DNA of 43,140 nt from an uncultured Prevotella sp. (GTDB lineage Bacteria > Bacteroidota > Bacteroidia > Bacteroidales > Bacteroidaceae): positions 1-43,140 of the forward strand of contig OMZM01000023.1 in NCBI GenBank assembly GCA_900315545.1. The letters run 5' to 3'. The notes beneath the pieces were generated by a model that worked only from the letters and a program-made list of their open reading frames with translations, made no database searches and was not told the DNA's origin. The translations under genes and the position numbers were made by a program. Positions 37,565 to 43,140 of the stretch are shown here, in pieces. Within the stretch, counting starts at the first letter, position 1. Each line of letters begins with the position of its first letter.

Positions 37565-38203
37565 ATGGAGACATCGAAAAAAGCATTGGCAGAGAAGCTG
37601 CTGGCTATCAAGGCTATCAAGCTGCAGCCCAACGACCCGTTCACATGGGCTTCGGGATGGAAGTCGCCTTTCTATTGCGACAATCGTAAGACATTATCGT
37701 TTGCAGACCTGCGCACATACGTCAAGCAGAAGCTGGCAAACGCCGTATTAGATTCGTTCCCAGAGGCTGAGGCTGTAGCTGGCGTGGCTACAGGCGCCAT
37801 AGCGCAGGGCGCTTTGGTTGCCGATGCTCTCAACATGCCTTTCGTCTATGTGCGCTCTAAGGCTAAGGATCACGGCATGCAGAACCTCATCGAAGGCGAA
37901 CTGAAAGAGGGCACTAAGGTTGTCGTTGTCGAAGACCTTATCTCCACCGGCGGCAGCTCGCTGAAGGCTGTCGAGGCACTCCGACAGGCTGGCATGCAGG
38001 TCGTGGGCATGGTGGCATCATATACATACGGCTTCGACGTTGCCGAAAAGGCTTTCAGCGATGCAAAGGTGCGCCTGGTTACGCTGACCGACTACGAGAG
38101 CGTTGTGGCTAAGGCAGTAGAGAGCGGCTACATCTCTGAGGCTGACGTTGCCGTGCTCAACGAGTGGCGCAAAGATCCGTCAAACTGGAAAAAGGACAAC
38201 TGA
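37565..38203 (+). CDS. pyrE: Orotate phosphoribosyltransferase
   Basis: 212 residues. Transfers phosphoribose from PRPP to orotate in UMP synthesis. Conserved elements are FTWASGWKSPFYCDNRKTLS near the N-terminus, the catalytic loop VRSKAKDHGMQNLIEGEL, and the PRPP-binding motif VVVVEDLISTGGSSLKAVEA. It has a 105-base upstream gap and is followed by an SRPBCC gene after 37 bases. Confidence 0.96.
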   Translation: METSKKALAEKLLAIKAIKLQPNDPFTWASGWKSPFYCDNRKTLSFADLRTYVKQKLANAVLDSFPEAEAVAGVATGAIAQGALVADALNMPFVYVRSKAKDHGMQNLIEGELKEGTKVVVVEDLISTGGSSLKAVEALRQAGMQVVGMVASYTYGFDVAEKAFSDAKVRLVTLTDYESVVAKAVESGYISEADVAVLNEWRKDPSNWKKDN

Positions 38204-38240
38204 CAGGCTGATATTGTTCAACATCTACAAATAATATAAT

Positions 38241-38675
38241 ATGGAAAGTAAGTTCGAAAGCAGTGTCAAGATGATTGAAGCGCCGCAGCAGAAGGTCTAC
38301 GAAACGCTCAGCGACCTCAGTCGCCTGGAGCAGATGAAAGACAAGCTGCGCGACCATGTAGGCAGCGACAAGCTCGACGGATTCAGCTTCGACCACGACA
38401 CGATGACGGCGCAGGTGCCGCCGGTAGGCTCTATCACGCTCCGCATAGTAGACCGCGAGGAGCCCAAGACTATCAAGTTTGAAACCGAGCAGTCGCCTAT
38501 GGCATTCAATTTCTGGATACAGCTGTTGCCGCTGAGCGACACGTCATGCAAGATGAAACTGACAATAAAGGCATCGCTCAACCCTTTCATAAAGGGAATG
38601 ATAAGCAAGCCGCTGTCGGAAGCATTGGAAAAGATGGCTGACACGATAGCGCAGATAAACTATAACAATTTGTAG
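38241..38675 (+). CDS. SRPBCC (START-like) family protein
   Basis: 144 residues, no signal peptide, so cytoplasmic. The N-terminal strand-helix FESSVKMIEAPQQKVYETLSDLSRLEQM and the final helix LSEALEKMADTIAQINY are the ends of an SRPBCC helix-grip fold, which holds a hydrophobic ligand. The ligand is unknown. It lies after pyrE and ends just before a terminator. Confidence 0.8.
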   Translation: MESKFESSVKMIEAPQQKVYETLSDLSRLEQMKDKLRDHVGSDKLDGFSFDHDTMTAQVPPVGSITLRIVDREEPKTIKFETEQSPMAFNFWIQLLPLSDTSCKMKLTIKASLNPFIKGMISKPLSEALEKMADTIAQINYNNL

Positions 38676-38685
38676 AAAACCAATA

Positions 38686-38722
38686 CAATCGGGCAGTCTG
38701 CATGTGGCGGACTGTCCGATTG
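38686..38722 (+). terminator. Hairpin terminator after the SRPBCC gene
   Basis: CAATCGGGCAGTC (38686-38698) pairs with GACTGTCCGATTG (38710-38722) with one G-U pair. An in-frame GTG at 38704 lies in its loop, which argues against that codon as the start of the next gene. Confidence 0.75.
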
Positions 38723-38739
38723 TCGTAAATAGCAACATC

Positions 38740-39339
38740 ATGTTTCGTATTATGTTCAGCGCCTGTAAGGTGCGCCTGTGCAGGGTGGTGTGTCTCCTGG
38801 CTGGTTTGTTGTCGCTGTCGGCGTGCAACAACGTAGAGACCGAGTTCGTCAACAGTCCATGCTGGGTAGTCATCGACAACAGCATACACCAGAACCACGT
38901 GCTCGCCTCGTCGATGAATGCCAGTGCGCCGGGACTATTCTGCATCGTGCGCCGCGCGATGCAGAACGGTGCCAACTGTTTCCGTTTCGACAGTGCCGAC
39001 GGCAACAGTTCAACGTCAGTGTTCACAGCCATCGACGAGCGACGCACGCTGGTCTTCGGTTTCAACAACGGACTGATAGTAGGTTTCGGCTCGCTCAGCA
39101 GTCCCATGACGTTCTATGCCTACGACCTCGAGTGTCCCAACTGTTTCGACCCCAACTATATACCCGTGCGCAGCAAGCCGCTCTCGATATCCGTAAACGG
39201 ACTTGCCACATGCAACCTCTGCAAGCGCCAGTACGACATGAACAACGGCGGCATCGTGTCTAAAGGCGAAGGCGGCAAGAAGATGACGCGCTACCGCGCC
39301 GCCACCACCGGACCACTCGGCGTCATGAGCGTAAACTGA
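38740..39339 (+). CDS. Lipoprotein with Rieske-like layout but two CxxC pairs
   Basis: Started at the ATG at 38740 (199 residues), because upstream in-frame starts fall in a terminator. The signal peptide ends LLSLSAC, a lipobox. The middle is a beta-rich domain (TLVFGFNNGLIVGFGSLS). AYDLECPNCFDPN and, about 26 residues later, CNLCKRQYDMNNGGIVSKG follow the spacing and the xYDxxxG-type ending of Rieske domains. The Rieske CxH/CxxH ligands are replaced by CxxC/CxxC, which would suit zinc or a rubredoxin-like iron site. Function unknown; anchored in the membrane facing the periplasm. Confidence 0.7.
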   Translation: MFRIMFSACKVRLCRVVCLLAGLLSLSACNNVETEFVNSPCWVVIDNSIHQNHVLASSMNASAPGLFCIVRRAMQNGANCFRFDSADGNSSTSVFTAIDERRTLVFGFNNGLIVGFGSLSSPMTFYAYDLECPNCFDPNYIPVRSKPLSISVNGLATCNLCKRQYDMNNGGIVSKGEGGKKMTRYRAATTGPLGVMSVN

Positions 39340-39344
39340 GAAGC

Positions 39345-39454
39345 AAGCGCCAGTCATAAGCAAGAGTTATCGAGCAACAATCCCGATGCGCCAGCCGCTC
39401 TCCGCTGGCGCATCGGGTATATTACCCACAAATACTTGCTTGCGGCTGGCGCTT
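39345..39454 (+). terminator. Strong terminator inside a larger inverted repeat
   Basis: CCCGATGCGCCAG (39382-39394) pairs perfectly with CTGGCGCATCGGG (39405-39417). Around it, AAGCGCCAGTCATAAGCAAG (39345-39364) pairs with CTTGCTTGCGGCTGGCGCTT (39435-39454) with few mismatches, making a nested hairpin. Confidence 0.75.
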
Positions 39455-39464
39455 TGCGCGAAAC

Positions 39465-39522
39465 TTCCCGTTATCGTTCCCATTCCCGTTCCCGTTATCG
39501 TTCCCGTTAAGGTTAAGGTTAG
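39465..39522 (+). repeat. Hexanucleotide tandem array (TTCCCG/TTATCG/TTAAGG)
   Basis: Nine full hexamers and a partial one in perfect register: TTCCCG, TTATCG, TTCCCA, TTCCCG, TTCCCG, TTATCG, TTCCCG, TTAAGG, TTAAGG, TTAG. It ends six bases before element copy 3. Related to the inverted short array at 877-906. Confidence 0.75.
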
Positions 39523-39527
39523 AAAAC

Positions 39528-39978
39528 GTCTAATCAATTTTCGCCTGTTTACAGTCGCGTGAATGCCCGCGAAAGTCGTTTCTGAAATCTCAGGGGCAAA
39601 ATACGCCCAAAATCTGCGTATGGCTGTAATCGTCTGACAGTCAGGTTGTTATCACAAAATAAAGGCGTTCTGCGCAAGAAATACAAGTGTTAAAATTGTC
39701 AAAGAGCATGTTTGACATTGTCAAACACACTGTTTGAGGAGGTCAGACATAGTGTTTGGGACTATCGGACGCTGTGTCTGACATGGCAAAACAGACGAAA
39801 TAGCCGTCTCAAACATACTCTTTGACAATTTTAACAGTTATCACCGACTCGAAATTTTACATATTTTCACACTTTCAGACACAATATAATTTCTATTTTG
39901 CAACTTTTCTCCTGTCAAAAATTTTCATACATTTTCGTGCCGAAAGAAAATTCTGACAACTTTGGCACAGTTTTTGTA
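39528..39978 (+). repeat. Intergenic element copy 3: six 22-bp-phased palindromes plus promoter core
   Basis: 451 bp, the same length as copy 2. It starts GTCTAATCAA, with the conserved block GTCGCGTGAATGCCCGCG and GAAAGTCGTTTCTGAAATC. Units are 39699-39715, 39721-39737, 39743-39759, 39765-39781, 39787-39803 and 39809-39825; arms TTAAAATTG (39690-39698) and CAATTTTAA (39826-39834). Unit 4 here is TCGGACGCTGTGTCTGA, better paired than in copies 1 and 2, so symmetry is kept while bases change. It ends at a sigma-54-like promoter facing the YhcG nuclease. Confidence 0.87.
39963..39978 (+). promoter_or_regulatory. Sigma-54-like -24/-12 promoter, end of element copy 3
   Basis: TGGCAC-AGTTT-TTGTA, with GG at -24 and GT instead of GC at -12. 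138 bp after the sixth palindrome. Confidence 0.5.
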
Positions 39979-40022
39979 GGAAAAGATTCATTCATAATAA
40001 TTGTTTTCTCCGATTTTATTCG

Positions 40023-40030
40023 TACCTTTG
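40023..40030 (+). promoter_or_regulatory. Bacteroidota -7 element before the YhcG nuclease
   Basis: TACCTTTG at 40023-40030, about 45 bases downstream of the sigma-54-like promoter. The leader to the start at 40204 would be about 165 bases, with no supported gene inside. Confidence 0.5.
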
Positions 40031-40203
40031 CCATGATATCAGATGATTTCGCACGCCTTTAGGTGCTGTGCTAAGGTCAGTGGAGGTCTCAGTGTGGCAG
40101 AATGTCTCACAACTTCTTGTTGCTCGGCTACTTATGAAACAATATACACTAAAGTGCTGTGGAAATCAGGTGATGACTGTCAAGACAACGATGAAAATGC
40201 TGT

Positions 40204-41334
40204 ATGAAAATGGAACAGAAACAAATAACATCCGCATACGCAGATGCCGTAAAGGCTATAAAGGAAGCGATATTGGAAAGCCGATATCGTGCTGCGCGAT
40301 TGGTAAACAAGGAATTGTTGGCTCTCTACTATGCCATAGGCGGGTATATATCCGTTCAGAGCCGGGCTGCAAGATGGGGCAGTAATGCTATAGGCACTAT
40401 CTCCGAGTCGCTGCAGCGAGAACTGCCCGGACTAAGAGGCTTTTCTGAAACCAGCATCAAGCGAATGCGTATCTTCTACGAGGCATGGTGCAGCATGTTT
40501 GAGAATCGTCCGTCGCCAGCGGACGATTTACAGAACAGCATCATTCCTGTAGGCGACGAAGGACATATCGTAATTCGTCCATTGACAACGGACGAATTAC
40601 CACCGGAGACTTTGGAAGCCTTTCTTGCCGTCGGCTTTACTAACCATTATGAAATTCTTGCGCGTAAAAAGGACGTGGAGCAACGATTGTTCTACATCGT
40701 GAACTGTGCCACTGGCTTCTGGAATGGCGACAAGTTGAAATACTATATGAAGGACGACTTGTTTGGTAAGCGTGGCAGCATGCCTAATAATTTTTCAGCA
40801 ACCATCGCAAACGTAGACTTGCGCAGTAAGGCTTTGCGCTCGTTCAAGGATGAATATCTGCTTGATTTCGTAAATATCGAGGACCCTGACGAAACGGATG
40901 AACGCGTAATAGAGCAGCAGATAGTCCACAATATAAAGAACTTCATTATGGCTTTGGGCAGCGATTTCTCGTTTATGGGCAATCAGTATCGGCTCGTAGT
41001 GTCAGAAAAAGAATACTTCATAGATTTATTGTTCTACAATCGCCGACTTCAGGCGCTAATAGCAATCGAGTTGAAGCGGGGAGAATTCAAACCCGAATAT
41101 GCAGGAAAACTGAACTTTTACCTGTCAGCACTCGACGAGTATATGAAACTGCCTCACGAGAATCCATCCATCGGAATCATTCTTTGTAAGGACAGGGACT
41201 CAAAAACTGTAGAGTTCGCATTCCGAGACATCAACAAGCCAATGGGAGTGGCAACCTACCGCACATCGTCAGAACTTCCTAAGGAATATCAAGGAATACT
41301 TCCTGAGCCTGAAGAATTAAGAAAACTCATGTGA
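40204..41334 (+). CDS. YhcG/DUF1016-family PDDEXK nuclease
   Basis: 376 residues. The DUF1016 N-terminal helical domain (about 10-165) shows RAARLVNKELLALYYAIGGYI and GFSETSIKRMRIFYEAW, likely for DNA binding or dimerisation. The C-terminal PDDEXK nuclease has D274 in YFIDLLFYNRR and E289/K291 in ALIAIELKRGEF, with KPEYAGKLNFYLSALDE after it. Relatives are linked to restriction-modification and other defence islands, but the precise role is not settled. It stands alone behind element copy 3. ATG at 40204 or 40210 are both possible starts. Confidence 0.9.
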   Translation: MKMEQKQITSAYADAVKAIKEAILESRYRAARLVNKELLALYYAIGGYISVQSRAARWGSNAIGTISESLQRELPGLRGFSETSIKRMRIFYEAWCSMFENRPSPADDLQNSIIPVGDEGHIVIRPLTTDELPPETLEAFLAVGFTNHYEILARKKDVEQRLFYIVNCATGFWNGDKLKYYMKDDLFGKRGSMPNNFSATIANVDLRSKALRSFKDEYLLDFVNIEDPDETDERVIEQQIVHNIKNFIMALGSDFSFMGNQYRLVVSEKEYFIDLLFYNRRLQALIAIELKRGEFKPEYAGKLNFYLSALDEYMKLPHENPSIGIILCKDRDSKTVEFAFRDINKPMGVATYRTSSELPKEYQGILPEPEELRKLM

Positions 41335-41391
41335 ACATTCACAATATATGCGACATGCCATAATCGCAAAAAACAAAAAACAGCACAACTT

Positions 41392-41407
41392 TGGCACAGT
41401 TTTTGTA
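41392..41407 (+). promoter_or_regulatory. Solo sigma-54-like promoter before the WG-repeat gene
   Basis: TGGCAC-AGTTT-TTGTA. It is part of a 29-bp stretch (41385-41413) identical to 39956-39984 in element copy 3, but the palindrome array is absent upstream. Confidence 0.5.
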
Positions 41408-41437
41408 GGAAAATTATGTCAATTCGCCAAAAAGAAT

Positions 41438-41445
41438 TATTTTTG
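41438..41445 (+). promoter_or_regulatory. Bacteroidota -7 element before the WG-repeat gene
   Basis: TATTTTTG at 41438-41445, 23 bases from the start codon. No -33 TTTG at the usual distance. Confidence 0.5.
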
Positions 41446-41468
41446 CATCTGTAGAAAAAGAATATGGC

Positions 41469-42623
41469 ATGAATTTCCGACATTTCAAGACAATCACCAT
41501 CGCCCTCATGCTGCTGCCGTCGCTCGGCAGCATGGCTCAGGGCAGCGACAGCGACATCAGAGAGTGGGACGACCGACGGCTGCTGCATGAGACGGCGTGG
41601 CGCATGGCGTCGGCAGACAAGGCTGACGACAAGAGCATCGGCATGTTGCGCAGCGAGCTCAGCCGCAGGATGGGCGAAGAGAAAGCCGTCATGGCGCTGA
41701 GCGAGGTGTTCGAGCGAGGCGACGGCGTGAGCGAGCAGCCAAAGATGGCGTTCACACTGCTCAAGGACATCGCCAACAAAAAGACTTTCTACAAGAATGC
41801 CACCTACGAGTATGCCTGCATGCTGCTCGACGGCTACGGCTGTCAGCCAGACGTAGGCACTGCCGTGCAGCTGCTCATAAAGTGTGCGGAGGCTGGGCAC
41901 AAGCCTGCCCTGCGCGAGTTGTCGCTCGCACTCAAGGAGAACGGGCTGACCGTCAGCGACGGATACTTGCAGATGCTCATACGCGAGAGCAACCACTACG
42001 ACAGCTTCCGACGCATGCCTAACGGCTACATTCAGGTGGAACGCGACGCCAGACACGGCATCATCGACCGCGACGGCAAGTGCATCATACGCCCGATATA
42101 CGACGAGCCGATACACTACAAGACCGAAGGACTGACTAAGGTGGAGCGCAACGGCAGGTACGGATTCGTCAGCGCCTACGGCACGGAAATCATCTCGCCG
42201 CGCTACGCCAGTGCAGGCGAGTTCAGCGAGGGAGTGGCAATAGTCTACGACGACGACGGATGGGCTATTCTCAGCGCCGACGGCAGCGAGAGGCTCATCG
42301 ACGCCTTCGACGCTGTGGGAGACTTCAGCGACGGGCTCGCAGTTGTGAAGCGCGACGGAAAGCAGGGAGCAATAGACCACAACGGAAACGTAGTCATACC
42401 TCCGCACTTCGAGGAGATAACACCATTTGCCTGCGGACTGGCTGCCGTCAGAAGCGGAAAACACTGGGGATACATCGACCACAAGGGAGAAGTAGTCATA
42501 CCTTTCAGATACGACAGCGCAAAACCGTTTGTCAATCCGCAGAAACCATTTGCGCTCGTAGCCTACAAGGGAAAGGAGATGTGCATCGACAGAAAAGGCA
42601 AGAAAACAAAGGTAAAACTGTAA
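41469..42623 (+). CDS. Secreted Sel1-like and WG-repeat protein
   Basis: 384 residues, signal peptide ending LGSMAQG. Two Sel1-like helical repeats lie at about 65-165 (AVMALSEVFERGDGVSEQPK; YACMLLDGYGCQPDVGTAVQ). From about 178 there are WG-type beta repeats: GYIQVERDARHGIIDRDGK, LTKVERNGRYGFVSAYGTEI, AVVKRDGKQGAIDHNGNVVI and AAVRSGKHWGYIDHKGEVVI. WG repeats are protein-binding beta units. It is exported, and its partner is unknown. It is more GC-rich than its surroundings. A terminator follows directly. Confidence 0.83.
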   Translation: MNFRHFKTITIALMLLPSLGSMAQGSDSDIREWDDRRLLHETAWRMASADKADDKSIGMLRSELSRRMGEEKAVMALSEVFERGDGVSEQPKMAFTLLKDIANKKTFYKNATYEYACMLLDGYGCQPDVGTAVQLLIKCAEAGHKPALRELSLALKENGLTVSDGYLQMLIRESNHYDSFRRMPNGYIQVERDARHGIIDRDGKCIIRPIYDEPIHYKTEGLTKVERNGRYGFVSAYGTEIISPRYASAGEFSEGVAIVYDDDGWAILSADGSERLIDAFDAVGDFSDGLAVVKRDGKQGAIDHNGNVVIPPHFEEITPFACGLAAVRSGKHWGYIDHKGEVVIPFRYDSAKPFVNPQKPFALVAYKGKEMCIDRKGKKTKVKL

Positions 42624-42641
42624 CACACACAGACATACAAC

Positions 42642-42680
42642 CATAGTCCCACGCCAGACAAGCGTGGAACTATGCCTTTT
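42642..42680 (+). terminator. Intrinsic terminator after the WG-repeat gene
   Basis: CATAGTCCCACGC (42642-42654) pairs with GCGTGGAACTATG (42662-42674) with one mismatch, followed by CCTTTTT. Confidence 0.8.
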
Positions 42681-42788
42681 TCAATGACAAAAACGCTCGT
42701 TTTTCTCCATTTTTTACACCTAAAAATGTATCTTTAAGTTAAAAACGCCCTCCTGTAGTTAACGATTATTAAATTTAAGACGAAAAAC

Positions 42789-42819
42789 TTTATAAATAAT
42801 AAATATGTTCGTATGTTTG
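42789..42819 (+). promoter_or_regulatory. Bacteroidota-type promoter with no clear gene behind it
   Basis: TTTA (42789-42792), a 19-base gap and TATGTTTG (42812-42819). Only very short open frames follow before the minus-strand terminator near 43012, so its product is unclear. Confidence 0.5.
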
Positions 42820-42968
42820 CAGCGGAGAAAATAAAAGGGCGTCATGAAAAGAAATACTTCAAAATTATTTCTTTAAACGAAGCAGAAAAGTATGCCGGCA
42901 TGAGTGAATTCTCTCTCTCTACGCCAAAGGCATACGTCTGCAACAGCCCCCAAAAACTTGAATTGTGA
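42813..42968 (+). CDS. Possible small protein of 51 residues
   Basis: An open frame from ATG 42813 to TGA 42968 reads MFAAEKIKGRHEKKYFKIIS and ends STPKAYVCNSPQKLEL. The first ATG lies within the -7 element and would not be on the transcript, so only the internal ATG at 42900 (22 residues) or a non-coding RNA would be compatible with that promoter. I do not recognise it. Confidence 0.2.
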   Translation: MFAAEKIKGRHEKKYFKIISLNEAEKYAGMSEFSLSTPKAYVCNSPQKLEL

Positions 42969-43011
42969 ATAACGCGCGGAAGCACTTCCTGCGATGTGTG
43001 GCGCTTATCTG

Positions 43012-43050
43012 CAAACAAAAACAGGTAGAAAAATTAAAAAATAACCTGTT
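43012..43050 (-). terminator. Terminator of the minus-strand gene at the window edge
   Basis: On the minus strand AACAGGT (43050-43044) pairs with ACCTGTT (43026-43020) around an AT-rich loop and is followed by TTTG, just downstream of the stop at 43058. Confidence 0.6.
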
Positions 43051-43057
43051 GGCGGAA

Positions 43058-43140
43058 TTAATTTAGTGCATACTTAATTCTGCCAATGGGCTTGTCGTTA
43101 ATGAAGTTTACGTATTGCAGAATGGTAAGTGCACTAATTT
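43058..43140 (-). CDS. 3' end of a minus-strand gene (partial)
   Basis: The minus strand is open from the window edge to a TAA at 43060-43058. The last residues are YVNFINDKPIGRIKYALN, protein-like in composition, and a terminator hairpin follows. Only about 26 residues are visible. The basic, short-helix ending would suit a transposase or integrase, but too little is present to decide. Confidence 0.5.
   Translation of the reverse strand, partial: ISALTILQYVNFINDKPIGRIKYALN

Noticed and set aside
39382-39417. Large palindrome considered as a phage attachment or recombination site
   Set aside because: It is explained more simply as the terminator of the preceding lipoprotein gene.
40068-40385. 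Open frame of 105 codons upstream of and overlapping the YhcG gene
   Set aside because: It overlaps the well-supported nuclease in another frame and its composition is not protein-like.
41289-42644. Minus-strand open frame of 451 codons
   Set aside because: It mirrors the WG-repeat gene, starts inside its terminator and has the Val/Ala/Leu-rich composition of an antisense frame.

Overview
The window looks like chromosomal DNA from a Bacteroidota species, most likely Prevotellaceae (Prevotella/Segatella type). The evidence is the recurring TAnnTTTG -7 promoter element of the Bacteroidota primary sigma factor, an OstA-like/SurA-like outer-membrane assembly cluster, paired OmpA-family proteins, DUF4956/VTC/DUF2490 genes, and orthologues typical of that group. 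No tools were used; family names rest on motif recognition.

Layout. 1-830: a broken lipoprotein fragment, two tandem paralogous small membrane proteins and a terminator. 1103-3679: a secreted GH78 alpha-L-rhamnosidase. 3811-4548: a lipoprotein of unknown role. 4831-12732: guaB, two parvulin-type periplasmic chaperones, an OstA-like protein and mutL, closely spaced and codirectional. trpS converges on mutL. 14505-14579: tRNA-Val(UAC) with a poorly paired acceptor end. 14775-17826: a small secreted protein and two OmpA-family proteins. 18022-22187: purB, an rluB-type pseudouridine synthase with a long low-complexity N-terminus, and asnS. 23211-25704: an overlapping methyltransferase/EcoRII-like restriction pair. 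25801-30209 (minus strand): a CPA2 antiporter, a LolD-like ATPase, a CvfB-like RNA-binding protein and TcdA. 30522-37459: asd, then a VTC-domain polyphosphate polymerase, DUF4956, DUF2490, and exported beta-helix carbohydrate-binding-type proteins. 37565-39339: pyrE, an SRPBCC protein and a lipoprotein with two CxxC pairs. 40204-41334: a YhcG/DUF1016 PDDEXK nuclease. 41469-42623: a Sel1/WG-repeat protein. The last 500 bases hold a terminator, a promoter, and the 3' end of a minus-strand gene that runs off the window.

The most striking signal is not a gene. A ~452-bp intergenic element occurs three times (13934-14386 minus; 22504-22954 plus; 39528-39978 plus). Each copy carries six 17-bp imperfect palindromes (TCAAA-N7-TTTGA type) spaced exactly 22 bp apart, bounded by inverted TTAAAATTG-like arms. 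At a constant 138-139 bp downstream comes a sequence matching the sigma-54 -24/-12 promoter (TGGCAC-N5-TTGCW). The layout resembles a phased enhancer array feeding a sigma-54 promoter. Copy 2 faces the restriction-modification pair, copy 3 faces the YhcG nuclease, and copy 1 faces trpS. A fourth promoter core without the array, identical over 29 bp to that of copy 3, precedes the WG-repeat gene. I do not recognise this element from any described family.
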